A stretch of DNA of 39,908 nucleotides from Nostoc sp. CCCryo 231-06 (GTDB lineage: Bacteria > Cyanobacteriota > Cyanobacteriia > Cyanobacteriales > Nostocaceae). The notes under the pieces are model-generated. The model saw only the letters and a program-made list of their open reading frames with translations. It was not told where the DNA came from and made no database searches. The stretch is from positions 1 to 39,908 of the forward strand of contig JAHCSU010000302.1 of assembly GCA_023522315.1 (NCBI GenBank), written 5' to 3'. The first letter of the stretch is position 1. Every line of letters begins with the position of its first letter. Shown piece after piece: positions 17,075 to 26,753 of the stretch. A program made the position numbers and the translations under genes.

Positions 17075-20000
17075 TTACCTGTTGTTCAAAAAAAGCTTAT
17101 TTAGTTCTTCCTGAGTTAATTCAGCTTCTGGAAAGTCTGAAGGTTTAAAGCTTGGCGTATCGGTGGACAAAAAATGAGCAATTGGCGCAACTTCCTCCTG
17201 GGGAACGGAAATTGTCTCCACAACTGTTGCTAACTCTGCAATTGTTGGATATGCAAACAACTGATTCATACTGAATTTCAACCCCGCTTCATAAGCTTTA
17301 GCTGCAACCTGAATACTTTGAATCGAATCACCTCCCAACTCTAAAAAGTTGTTGTGGATACCCACCTGCTCAATTCCCAAAACTTGACTCCAGATTGTAG
17401 CTAACACCTCTTCTACTAACGTGCGGGGTGCAGTATAAGCCATTTTTTCCTCATCGGATTGTACCTGCTCCGGTGCTGGCAAACGGCGACGATCAACTTT
17501 GCCGCTAGGTGTCAATGGCAATTCTTCTAAGATGACAAAGGTGCTAGGAAGCATATATTCTGGTAAATTCTGCCGCAAGAAACTCCGCAATTCCTTGGTT
17601 GTAGGTGCTGGTTTTTGCTGTAGTACGATGTAGGCGACTAAGCGTTTGCTACCTGAGTCTTCTATAAGTGTGGCGATCGCTTCCCGAACAACAGGATGTT
17701 GGAGTAAAATTGCCTCAATGGCCGTTAGTTCAATCCGATACCCGCGAATCTTCACCTGATGATCAATGCGCCCCAAAAACTCAATGTTGCCGTCTTGAAG
17801 GTAACGCCCTAAATCCCCAGTTTTGTACAAGCGATCAAAGTTTGCTGATTGATCTTCTTTCGCTCCCCTGCTCTCTTCTCTCCCCCTGCTCCCCTGCTCC
17901 CCTGCTCCCCTGCTTCCTTTAAACGGGTTGGAAATAAACTTTTGGGTAGTTAGTTCTGGACGATTGAGATAACCCCGCGCTACACCCAAACCACCAATAT
18001 AAACTTCACCAGTAACCCCAATTGGTACTGGTTGGAGATGAGAATCTAGTAAATAAATCTGAGTATTAGCAATTGGACGACCAATTGGCACAGGATTTTT
18101 CAAATCATGGTTTTGACAATTGTATATACTGCTCCATACTGTTGCTTCTGTTGGGCCATACTCATTAAATAAGGATGTATAGGGTAGTAACTGATGATGG
18201 CGTTCAATCAACTCTGTAGAACAAGATTCCCCAGCAACAATAACTGTTTGCAAAGAGCCAAGCCCAGTTATATCTGTGTGTGCTAAAAGAGCGCTGTAGA
18301 GTGAGGGAACACTCAACCAGTGTGAAACTTGATGTTGAAGAATCAACTTGGCTAATTCCCAAATATCTCTCTGGGAACTTTCTCTTAACAGAACCAGCCT
18401 ACCTCCTTGACATAATGTCCAAAATATGCAGCCAACTGAGCTATCAAAAGCAAAAGAGGGAATTAATAAGAAACTGGTAACGGGTTCTGAGTAATAAGCA
18501 ATCCGCGCCAAGGTGGAATGGACTAAATTCTGCTGGGTAACGAGTACTCCCTTCGGTTGACCTGTGGAGCCTGATGTATAAATAATGTAGGCGAGGTTTT
18601 CTAATGTGCTTGTACTGCTGGGGTTTTCTGGACTCTCCCGCGCTATGATCTGCCAGTCTGAGTCTAGGCAGACAATCTGGGCTGTGTGGGTAGGTAAATC
18701 TGCTATTAGCCGTGCCTGAGTCAGCAGGACTGGCACTTGAGCGTCTTGCAGTATAAAAGCGAGATTTTCTTGGGGATATGTTGGGTCTAAAGGTACGTAG
18801 GCTCCTCCTGCCTTGAGGATTCCCAAAATTCCTACTATCATCTCTAAAGAACGCTCGACACAGAGAGCCACCGGCACATCGGAAGTTACTCCTAAACGTT
18901 GCAAGTAATGAGCTAGGGCATTAGCTCGATGATTTAACTGTTGGTAGCTGAGTTGTTCACCTGCAAAGGCGATCGCGATCGCATCAGGATTTTGTGCTGC
19001 CATAGCCTCAAAGTGTTGATGGATACAGCAGTCTTGGGGATATTTAGTGGCGGTGTTATTCCATTCTCCGAGCAACATTTGCCGTTGGCGATCGCCCAAA
19101 AGACATTGAGACTCGTAACGTGCCAACGGCTGTGCAGACATTGCCGTTAGTGTTTCTCTAAAATGACTGCCAATAGTCTCTAACTGGGCATGACTTATCT
19201 GTGTTAAGTCGCACTCTAAATCGAGTTGGATGCAATCTGAGGCATGATTGAGATTAAACTCAGACCGCAAGGTAAAATGAGTTTCACCAAAACCCCTCGC
19301 CCCTAAAACTTCCAAATCTTTGAGACTTTGCAGACTCTCATAAACATGAAAATTAGTGTAATTAAAAACAGTTTCAACCAGGGGCTGGAGAGCCTGACGA
19401 CCAACAAGTTGGTGTAAATCTGCGTAGGGATAACGCCTGAAGGGTAACAACTCTCGTTCAGCTGCAAAAACCTGCTGCACCAACTCTAGCCAAGTTCCCC
19501 CCATCAGCTGCAAACGCAAGGGAACCGTATTCAAATGGATTCCCAGAGTTTTTTCTCCGTCAGCTTCTTCCAATCGACCATTAGACTCCAGCCCTGTGAG
19601 GACATCACTCTCGCCACTTAACAAACTCATCACCCTGATATGTGCAGCTAACAAGACATTTTTGAGGGGGACTTCTGCTAATCGGGCTAGTTTTTGCAAT
19701 TTCTCAGAAAGTTCAGGGGAGATGGGGACATCTAAAAAGCCAATTTCCGGGGTATTTGTGCTGTGGTGAAGCCCTACCCAACGGGCTATTCTCGTGGTTA
19801 CACAATCGGCTAATTTTTGCCTCCAAAAATCTTGAGTGTCTGGCGATTGCAATGTTGCACGCTCTAAGGCAACAAAATCTCGATAAGTTATAGCTGGGGC
19901 TGGTTCAATGGCTTCGCTTTTACCGTTGAGCAGAGCATAATAATGATGCAGCAATTCTGTCAGCAAACAAGCTTTGCTCCAACCGTCAAGAATAGAAGTG

Positions 20001-23000
20001 TGACAGCTAAAGGTGAGATAAAAAGACTGCTCTGTAAGGCGGTGAATGAAAAAGCGAATAAATGGCGGGGAAGACCAATCAAAATTTCGTCGTTTTTCAG
20101 CTTTTATCCAGGTGGAAAGTGCTTGTTGTTGTTGCTCTGGTGAGAAATCGCGCAAGTCCTCGACGTGAAAGGGAGCAGTAACTTGTTGATGAACTAACTG
20201 TAGAGGTTCACTAAAGTTAGTGAGATCAAAGGATGTCCGCAGAATAGCATGGCGATCGACAATGTGCTGTAGAGCTTTTTGAAACAACTGAATATCTAGA
20301 CGAACTTGCAAATTGTAAAGGAAAATATCATGGTACATCGGCTCATCAGGCATGGACTGACTGTGAAAAATCACCCCAGCCTGAACCCTAGCTAAAGGAT
20401 AGGCATCTTCTACATCTTTGGGTAGCTTTTGCCGTTCTGTGTGGGAAATCAGGCTAAATGGCTCTGTTTTCTGAGTTACTAAAGCACTGGGTTCCACAAA
20501 GGTAATTTCTTGTGCCAGTGAGTCGATAGTCTGATGCTGGAAAATCTGCGCTAAGGAGAAGCTTAAACCTTTTGCAGTGGCTCTAGCTAGCACTTGGATA
20601 CTCCGAATCGAATCTCCTCCCAACTCAAAAAAGTTGTCGTGAATGCCCACTTGTTCAATGTCCAGCACCTCTGCCCAAACCTGTGCCAATGCCTCTTCTA
20701 TAGGAGTGCGAGGTGCTACGAAAGCTTTTTCCAATTCAGGTCTGACTTTACCAGGAATTGGTAAAAACTGCCGATCTACCTTACCATTCGGCGTTAAAGG
20801 CAGTGCATCCAGTATGACAAAAGCCGCTGGAATCATGTAATCAGGGAGCTTTTCTAAGAGAAAGCGACGCAATTCGCTAGTAGTGGGTGCTGGTTGATGA
20901 CGGGTGACGCAATAAGCAACTAATTGCTGATTCCTAAAATCTGCCTGAGAATTAGCCAATTCTCCCTTGAGTAAGCGACGCAAACCAGTAATTGTTGATG
21001 AATTTTCTACGTCAACCAGTGGTGTGAAATCTCGGTTCTGTTCCTTCTTCTCAATTTCCCTCATCAAAACAACAACTTCCCGCAATGCTGGGTGTTGACT
21101 CAGTACCGCTTCAATCTCTCCTAGCTCAATCCGGAACCCCCGCAATTTAACTTGATCGTCAAGTCGTCCTAAATATTCAATGTTGCCATCGCTCAGGTAG
21201 CGTGCTAAATCCCCAGTTTTGTAAAGACGTTCTAATTTTGGATTTTGGATTTTGGATTTTGGATTACTAAATTGCGTGTAAGTTTGCCAAGATTCTGGAT
21301 TCTGAGCAGAATCCCCCAATCTAAAATCTAAAATCGGCAATCCAAAATCGCCAAAGGGGTTGGCAATGAATTTAATATCTGTTAATTCTGGTTGATGGAG
21401 ATAACCCCGTGCTAAACCCACACCGCCAATGTGTAGTTCCCCCGGTACACCGATAGGTACTGGTTGCAAGTGATTATCTAGCAAATAAATTTGCGTATTG
21501 GCAATGGGACGGCCAATGGGAACAGTGTGTTTACGACTCTCACGTTCACAAGCCCAGAATGTGACATCGATCGCAGCTTCCGTTGGCCCGTACAAATTGT
21601 GTAAGTCTGCATCCAAACGCGCAAAAAATCGTTCTTGTAGTTTCAAAGGTAAGGCTTCACCACTACACATCACCTGCTTCAAGCATTGACACGCCTCAAG
21701 CCCAGGTTCCTCAAGAAAAACTTGCAACATTGAAGGAACAAAATGCAGCGTAGTGATCTGTTCCTGGGCAATTATCTGAACAAGGTAGCCGCTATCTTGA
21801 TGACCTCCTGGACAAGCTACCACTAAACGCGCTCCGGTAGTCAAAGGCCAGAAGAATTCCCAAATGGAGACATCAAAACTGAAGGGTGTCTTTTGCAACA
21901 CTTTGTCTACCGTTGTCAGTCGATAAGTTTCCTGCATCCAAGATAGACGATTGCAAATTCCTCTATGGGTGTTCATTACCCCCTTTGGTTTGCCAGTCGA
22001 GCCGGAGGTGTAAATCACATAAGCTAAATTATCAGTTGTCACCTGGCTAACTGGGTTGTCCCCACTTTCACTAGTCCAAACCTCATGGTTTTTGTCCACT
22101 AAGACCACTTGCGCCCCATGCTCAGGAAAAGCTGCGAGGAATTTCTCTTGAATTAGCAACACTGAAACCTGGGCATTTTCCACCATGAAAGCCAGACGTT
22201 CTTGATGATAGGAGGGATCTAGAGGAACGTAAGCTCCTCCTGCTTTGAGAGTCGCTAAGATACTCACTACCATTAAGAGCGATCGCTCTAGGCAAATTCC
22301 AACCAACACCTCTCGCTCTACTCCCAGAGTTTGCAGATAATGTGCTAATTGATTGGCTCGTCGATTCAATTCGACATAAGTGAGTTGTACCGTTTCAAAT
22401 ACTACCGCTACTGCATCTGGTGTCTGCTCTACTTGAGCCTCAAATTGTTGATGGAGACAAGGTTTAGTGGCGTAATCTACTTGGTTCTGATTCCACTCGA
22501 CTAATAATTGTTGCTGTTCTAATTCGGTAAGGAGTGGTAGAAGTGAGACGTGCTGCTGTGAGTCGGCAACAATACCTTTTAATAAAGTTTCAAAATGACC
22601 AGCCATCCGCGCAATAGTAGCAGCATCGAATAGGTCTGTGTTGTATTGCCAAGAAGCAGATAGTGTTTCATCCACCTCAGCCATGATTAGATTGAGGTCA
22701 AACTGAGCAATTCGCTGTTCGAGGGCTAAAGACTCTAGTTCTAGTTCCCCTAATTTTATCCTTGCTCCTGTTTCCCCTAAAGCAAAGGCTGCCAAACCTG
22801 ATTCGTTGAGTAGATGCGCTTTCTGCAAGACAAACATCACTTGAAATAATGGTGAACGACTGGCGTCTCGCACTGGTTGTAGTTGCTCAACTAGTCGGGC
22901 AAAGGGGTAGTCTTGATGATCAAAAGCATCCAGCACACAAGAACGGACTTGAATGAGAAACTCGTCAAAGGTGGGATTTTCTGATAAAGGCGATTGCGCG

Positions 23001-26000
23001 GAGCGCAGCACCAAAGGCGATCGCAATACTACCGGATTGACAAAATACCCTACCAGTGCTGCTGCATCAGTTCGACTTCTACCTGTTGTGGGGGAACCCA
23101 CTAGGAAGTCTTCTTGACCTGTGTAACGATAAAGCAGCACTTGAAAAGCTGCTAGCAAGGTCATGTAGAGAGTAACTCCACGTTTGCGGCTGAAGTCTTG
23201 TAGCTCTTGAGTTAATTTTGCACTCAGCTGATAGCTAAAGGAAGCTCCTTGATAGGTTTGAATGGCGGGACGCGGACGGTCAGTTGGCAAATTTAATATA
23301 GGTAATTCTCCTGATAACTGTTTTTGCCAATAGTCCCAGTGGCGATCTCCTTCTGGATTCCCTAGCATTAGAGCCTGTTCTCGCACATAGTCGCTGTACT
23401 GCCAGACCAAAGGAGGCAGAGTCACAGGTGTATTATTTTTGTTGCTCTGGTACAGTGTTCCTAACTCATCTATCAAGACGGTGAGGCTCCAGAAGTCGGC
23501 GACGATGTGGTGGACAACAAGTAAAAGAATGTGTTCTGTTTGTGAGCGAGTCAACAGACTCACCCGCATTAGGGGGCCTTGCTCAAGATTGAAGGGATGG
23601 TATGCTTTTTTAAAGAGGCGATCGCTCAAAAATTCCTCATCCCATGTTGCAGCATCTTCCTGTTGCCAGCAAACCTCTACGTGCTTATGAACTTGCTGTA
23701 TAGGATGTCCGTCAACATTTAGGAAAGTCGCGCCCAGAATTGCATGGCGTTCCACTAAAGTCTGAAATGCTCGATGCAATGCAGAAATATCAAGCTCGCC
23801 ATGAATACGCAGAGCATTAGCAATGTTGTAAGCAGGACTCTCTGGTGCTAGCTGGTGTAAAAAGTACAAAGCCTGTTGACCGTAGGAAAGAGGGGACTCA
23901 GTGACAGTCTCATTAACTTCGGCTGGAGCGCTTTTTGGGACAGAAGAAACATTTGTTAACTGAGCAAGTACTACGGTTGCTAGTTGGTTAATACTGGAAC
24001 CCCCCAGAAAGCTAGTCATCGGTAAGACTACACCCAAATTAGTTTCAATGGCGTGCTGGAGTTCTATTGCCATTAAAGAATCGAGTCCCACACTATTCAA
24101 GGGTTGCTGTGGATTGATTTGGGAAGAAACTAGTTTGAGAACCTGAGCTACTAGCTGCTGAAGATAACAGGTTAACTGTAACTGACGCTCTTGTGGCTCT
24201 AATGCGAGGACAGCTGCATGAGTCAGGCTAACTGTAGTATCAGATTCTTCCATAAGACTTACGCAAGAACCCTCTGAAACTCTTATTTCTCCGTGCCCTC
24301 TGCGTCCTCTGCGGTTCGATTTTCCTAAGCCCTGTTCTAAAACGCTGCTAGCCACATTTTCCCAACTTCCAGCCAAAAAACTAGTGCGACAAGCATGGCG
24401 CTGAATTTTACCACTAGAAGTTTTGGGGATACTACCTGGTTTGAGGAGTAACACTGCATAAACTTGCAGATCATGTTCTTCTACTACTGCTTGACGGATA
24501 GCCCCAATAACTTCCTCAGTCGCCAAATTCCGTAGGAAACCGCGCTTAACTTCTTGAGCAATAACTAATCTCTCTTCGCCAGCAACATCAATTGCAAAGG
24601 CTGCACCACCGCTAGGTTGCAGTGATGGGTGGCTTTGTTCTACCGACCATTCAATGTCTTGCGGGTAATGATTGCGACCCCGAATAATGATCAAATCCTT
24701 CAGGCGACCTGTGACAAATAGCTCTCCTTCGTGCAAAAAGCCCAAGTCTCCTGTCCGCAGAAAAGGCCTATCTTGAGTATCTTTCAGGTAGGCTCGGAAT
24801 GTGTAATCCGTTTGCTCTGGCTGATTCCAGTAGCCTTGGGTGACGCTAGACCCTGCAACCCAAATTTCACCCACCTCACTAGGTTGGCAACGGGTTAGAG
24901 TCTCAGGATGAACTATGGCAATCTTTAAATCTTGTAAGGCATGACCACAAGCAACTATGGTCTGTACACCAGTTTCATTTTCACTGGCTGGAACTATTTT
25001 ATTTTGCAGCAGTGCCGCCGACTGAACTGGCAACAACATAGGTGGAACTAATTTGCTGCCACCAGTTATAATCAGCGTTGTTTCTGCCATCCCGTAACAA
25101 GGATAGAAACTCTCACGCCGGAAGCCACATTCAGCAAAGGTAGTGGTAAACTGCTCCAGAGTTTCTTTCCGAATCGGTTCAGCGCCGTTAAAAGCAATTT
25201 CCCAGCTACTTAAATCCAGGGTGGCTCGTTGTTCGGGCGTAATTTTGCGAACACACAGGTCATAGGCAAAGTTGGGGCCACCGCTAGTTGTTGCTTGATA
25301 TCGGGAAATCGCCTGTAGCCACCGCAAGGGCTTTTGCAGAAATGCCACGGGAGACATGAGTATGCACGGTATGCCCAAGTACAAGGGCTGAAGCATATTC
25401 CCGACTAAACCCATGTCATGGAAAAGGGGCAACCAACCCACGAAAAGGGTGTTTTCTGTGTGCTGCATTGCCTGCTTAATTAAAAGTTCGTTATGCAGCA
25501 AATTTCCATGACTCACCATTACGCCTTTAGGTGTACCCGTAGAGCCGGAAGTATACTGCAAAAAGGCGAGGCGATCGCTATTTATAGATGGTTGTTGCCA
25601 TGAATCTGCTAAGTCGGTAGTAATGTTATCAGTAGTCAACAACCGCAAAATTTGTAAATTCGGATATTGGGCAAATTGTCGCTCAATGTTGGCAAAGACA
25701 GTTGTGGTGGTAAGGGCAATCGCAGCCTGTGCATCTGCCACAACAATCTGGAGTCGTGAAAGGGATTGGTTCGGTCGCGGCGGATAAGCTGGGACTGCAA
25801 TTACCCCAGCATAAAGACATCCGAAAAACGCAGCAATGAATTCTAAACCAGGTGGGTAGAGCAGTAGTCCACGCTCTCCACTTTTGACTCCATAACTTTG
25901 AAGTAGGGCAGCAATGCTTCGAGCTTGGCGATCTAGTTCTCCATAAGTCAAATATGATACTTCTACTTCTCCATCCAGCAGAAAAGAATAAGCCTTTTGC

Positions 26001-26083
26001 TCAGGTTTCAAAACCGCTCTCCAATGGAGAAGTTCAACCAACGAGGTGAATTCCCTCGGTAGCTCGGAAAGATTTTTGCCCAT
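17075..26083 (-). CDS. Starter NRPS: FAAL-ACP-C-A(Ser)-PCP-C-A-PCP
   Basis: 3002 aa. Domain order by position: fatty-acyl-AMP ligase about 1-575 (YTSGSTGTPKGVMVSHGN, GWLPLFHDMGLVGN, YGMAETTL); ACP about 630-705 (VGLDSLMA); starter condensation about 725-1170 (HHIVADFWS near 859); adenylation about 1220-1780 (FDVSIWEFF near 1401; code about D-V-W-H-M-S-L-I-D-K, a serine code); PCP near 1825 (LGGDSIRS); second condensation about 1890-2340, whose motif is HTSILDG, with Thr in place of the catalytic second His; adenylation about 2365-2870 (FAFDSSVGCIF; code about D-S-G-L-I-A-E-V-W-K); PCP near 2918 (LGGDSIQS); then a ~50-residue acidic tail, a possible docking segment. It activates a fatty acid, attaches Ser, then a second residue. 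ATG with GGAG about 11 nt upstream. Several repeat-derived insertions keep the frame. Confidence 0.96.
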   Translation of the reverse strand: MGKNLSELPREFTSLVELLHWRAVLKPEQKAYSFLLDGEVEVSYLTYGELDRQARSIAALLQSYGVKSGERGLLLYPPGLEFIAAFFGCLYAGVIAVPAYPPRPNQSLSRLQIVVADAQAAIALTTTTVFANIERQFAQYPNLQILRLLTTDNITTDLADSWQQPSINSDRLAFLQYTSGSTGTPKGVMVSHGNLLHNELLIKQAMQHTENTLFVGWLPLFHDMGLVGNMLQPLYLGIPCILMSPVAFLQKPLRWLQAISRYQATTSGGPNFAYDLCVRKITPEQRATLDLSSWEIAFNGAEPIRKETLEQFTTTFAECGFRRESFYPCYGMAETTLIITGGSKLVPPMLLPVQSAALLQNKIVPASENETGVQTIVACGHALQDLKIAIVHPETLTRCQPSEVGEIWVAGSSVTQGYWNQPEQTDYTFRAYLKDTQDRPFLRTGDLGFLHEGELFVTGRLKDLIIIRGRNHYPQDIEWSVEQSHPSLQPSGGAAFAIDVAGEERLVIAQEVKRGFLRNLATEEVIGAIRQAVVEEHDLQVYAVLLLKPGSIPKTSSGKIQRHACRTSFLAGSWENVASSVLEQGLGKSNRRGRRGHGEIRVSEGSCVSLMEESDTTVSLTHAAVLALEPQERQLQLTCYLQQLVAQVLKLVSSQINPQQPLNSVGLDSLMAIELQHAIETNLGVVLPMTSFLGGSSINQLATVVLAQLTNVSSVPKSAPAEVNETVTESPLSYGQQALYFLHQLAPESPAYNIANALRIHGELDISALHRAFQTLVERHAILGATFLNVDGHPIQQVHKHVEVCWQQEDAATWDEEFLSDRLFKKAYHPFNLEQGPLMRVSLLTRSQTEHILLLVVHHIVADFWSLTVLIDELGTLYQSNKNNTPVTLPPLVWQYSDYVREQALMLGNPEGDRHWDYWQKQLSGELPILNLPTDRPRPAIQTYQGASFSYQLSAKLTQELQDFSRKRGVTLYMTLLAAFQVLLYRYTGQEDFLVGSPTTGRSRTDAAALVGYFVNPVVLRSPLVLRSAQSPLSENPTFDEFLIQVRSCVLDAFDHQDYPFARLVEQLQPVRDASRSPLFQVMFVLQKAHLLNESGLAAFALGETGARIKLGELELESLALEQRIAQFDLNLIMAEVDETLSASWQYNTDLFDAATIARMAGHFETLLKGIVADSQQHVSLLPLLTELEQQQLLVEWNQNQVDYATKPCLHQQFEAQVEQTPDAVAVVFETVQLTYVELNRRANQLAHYLQTLGVEREVLVGICLERSLLMVVSILATLKAGGAYVPLDPSYHQERLAFMVENAQVSVLLIQEKFLAAFPEHGAQVVLVDKNHEVWTSESGDNPVSQVTTDNLAYVIYTSGSTGKPKGVMNTHRGICNRLSWMQETYRLTTVDKVLQKTPFSFDVSIWEFFWPLTTGARLVVACPGGHQDSGYLVQIIAQEQITTLHFVPSMLQVFLEEPGLEACQCLKQVMCSGEALPLKLQERFFARLDADLHNLYGPTEAAIDVTFWACERESRKHTVPIGRPIANTQIYLLDNHLQPVPIGVPGELHIGGVGLARGYLHQPELTDIKFIANPFGDFGLPILDFRLGDSAQNPESWQTYTQFSNPKSKIQNPKLERLYKTGDLARYLSDGNIEYLGRLDDQVKLRGFRIELGEIEAVLSQHPALREVVVLMREIEKKEQNRDFTPLVDVENSSTITGLRRLLKGELANSQADFRNQQLVAYCVTRHQPAPTTSELRRFLLEKLPDYMIPAAFVILDALPLTPNGKVDRQFLPIPGKVRPELEKAFVAPRTPIEEALAQVWAEVLDIEQVGIHDNFFELGGDSIRSIQVLARATAKGLSFSLAQIFQHQTIDSLAQEITFVEPSALVTQKTEPFSLISHTERQKLPKDVEDAYPLARVQAGVIFHSQSMPDEPMYHDIFLYNLQVRLDIQLFQKALQHIVDRHAILRTSFDLTNFSEPLQLVHQQVTAPFHVEDLRDFSPEQQQQALSTWIKAEKRRNFDWSSPPFIRFFIHRLTEQSFYLTFSCHTSILDGWSKACLLTELLHHYYALLNGKSEAIEPAPAITYRDFVALERATLQSPDTQDFWRQKLADCVTTRIARWVGLHHSTNTPEIGFLDVPISPELSEKLQKLARLAEVPLKNVLLAAHIRVMSLLSGESDVLTGLESNGRLEEADGEKTLGIHLNTVPLRLQLMGGTWLELVQQVFAAERELLPFRRYPYADLHQLVGRQALQPLVETVFNYTNFHVYESLQSLKDLEVLGARGFGETHFTLRSEFNLNHASDCIQLDLECDLTQISHAQLETIGSHFRETLTAMSAQPLARYESQCLLGDRQRQMLLGEWNNTATKYPQDCCIHQHFEAMAAQNPDAIAIAFAGEQLSYQQLNHRANALAHYLQRLGVTSDVPVALCVERSLEMIVGILGILKAGGAYVPLDPTYPQENLAFILQDAQVPVLLTQARLIADLPTHTAQIVCLDSDWQIIARESPENPSSTSTLENLAYIIYTSGSTGQPKGVLVTQQNLVHSTLARIAYYSEPVTSFLLIPSFAFDSSVGCIFWTLCQGGRLVLLRESSQRDIWELAKLILQHQVSHWLSVPSLYSALLAHTDITGLGSLQTVIVAGESCSTELIERHHQLLPYTSLFNEYGPTEATVWSSIYNCQNHDLKNPVPIGRPIANTQIYLLDSHLQPVPIGVTGEVYIGGLGVARGYLNRPELTTQKFISNPFKGSRGAGEQGSRGREESRGAKEDQSANFDRLYKTGDLGRYLQDGNIEFLGRIDHQVKIRGYRIELTAIEAILLQHPVVREAIATLIEDSGSKRLVAYIVLQQKPAPTTKELRSFLRQNLPEYMLPSTFVILEELPLTPSGKVDRRRLPAPEQVQSDEEKMAYTAPRTLVEEVLATIWSQVLGIEQVGIHNNFLELGGDSIQSIQVAAKAYEAGLKFSMNQLFAYPTIAELATVVETISVPQEEVAPIAHFLSTDTPSFKPSDFPEAELTQEELNKLFLNNR
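17862..17917. repeat. CTCCCCTG tandem repeat in frame in the second A domain of the starter NRPS
   Basis: Repeated gctcccct units on the plus strand are read as GSRGAGEQGSRGREESRGAK between ISNPF and RLYKTGDL. This is the same loop that carries unrelated insertions in two other A domains in this cluster (10738-10857 and 21237-21345). Confidence 0.8.
21237..21345. repeat. GGATTTT-type repeat in frame in the Ser A domain
   Basis: ttttggattttggattttgg followed by ggattactaaattgc adds about 36 residues (PILDFRLGDSAQNPESW, TQFSNPKSKIQNPK) between IANPFGDF and RLYKTGDL. It closely resembles the insertion at 10738-10857 in both DNA and position. Confidence 0.75.
22986..23024. repeat. 27-bp in-frame insertion with HIP1 in the starter C domain
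   Basis: Near-identical 12-mers aaaggcgattgc (22986-22997) and aaaggcgatcgc (23013-23024) lie 27 bp apart. The protein reads SPLVLRSAQSPLSENP where SPLSENP alone would fit, so nine codons were added by duplication or repeat insertion. Confidence 0.6.
24251..24320. repeat. Interspersed repeats in the FAAL-ACP linker
   Basis: CATAAGACTTACGCAAG and the ctctgcgtcctctgcggttcg repeat lie together and are translated as NRRGRRGHGE and neighbouring residues between the FAAL and ACP domains. An inter-domain linker can probably absorb this. Confidence 0.65.
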
Positions 26084-26309
26084 TTATGTCACTCCATTTA
26101 TACAACTATTTATGTGGAGCCAAACTGGCTGGTTGTGTTAAATGCGATCAGCTACGCTGGGCGGTTACGCCATCGCGTTTAAAGCCTTTATTTATTAGAC
26201 ATCTCCGAAAATAGGCAAAGCTATTCCTAGAGTACGTTGTAGGAGGCGATCGCCGATTAAACTTTTGAAATAAATTCTGAATTATTTTTCAAATATCTTT
26301 AGGATTAAT

Positions 26310-26328
26310 AAAAATGTTTATCATTAAT
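26310..26328. promoter_or_regulatory. Candidate Fur box for the NRPS operon
   Basis: aaaaatgtttatcattaat matches the 19-bp Fur consensus at 13 of 19 positions, including a 7-base run ATCATTA. It lies about 230 bp upstream of the NRPS start. Much weaker than the 5565-5583 site; Fur control is expected for siderophore synthesis, which is part of why I list it. Confidence 0.35.
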
Positions 26329-26601
26329 TTTATACTCTTGTCAAGCATCTTGCTATATGAAAACAATATTTAAAATGGACAAAATAGCATTTTTATTATG
26401 CCTATAAAACACTTATCAATATGAATATTTTTATTTTAAACTGGAAAAAGCTATGTGTAGCAATATTTTCAGGGCATTCTACACAAATTTATTTCTAAGA
26501 TAGAAATAAAAAAACATGAATATGACGACTTGTCGAATTTTATATAACTTATATAAAGTGTATTTGTTAGTAGTAACCTGATAGTCTAATTGTGTTGAAG
26601 A

Positions 26602-26753
26602 AGAATTCAGCTATTCTGAATTCAGGAGTCAGAATAAATCAGTGGGGGATTCAGACCCGCCACTGATTGTAGACCACCAAATCTACGATTTGGTGGGGGT
26701 CTTAAACCCATTTATTCATCTGCCAGTCGTACAGAATTCAATTCTGAATTCTG
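26602..26753. repeat. Hairpin-rich MITE-like repeat
   Basis: About 150 bp made of nested inverted repeats: gaattcag/ctgaattc (26603-26622), gaataaa/tttattc (26632-26638 with 26711-26717), cagtgg/ccactg (26640-26665), ccaccaaatc/gatttggtgg (26674-26683 with 26687-26696), and cagaattc/gaattctg (26732-26752). The outer hairpins resemble each other in inverse orientation. Compact, non-coding and strongly folded, as small mobile repeats of Nostoc-type genomes are. Confidence 0.65.

Noticed and set aside
17075-26083. An epimerase domain in place of the second condensation domain
   Set aside because: It sits between a PCP and an A domain, has the DGWS segment and a full C-domain length, so it is a condensation-type domain with an altered motif.
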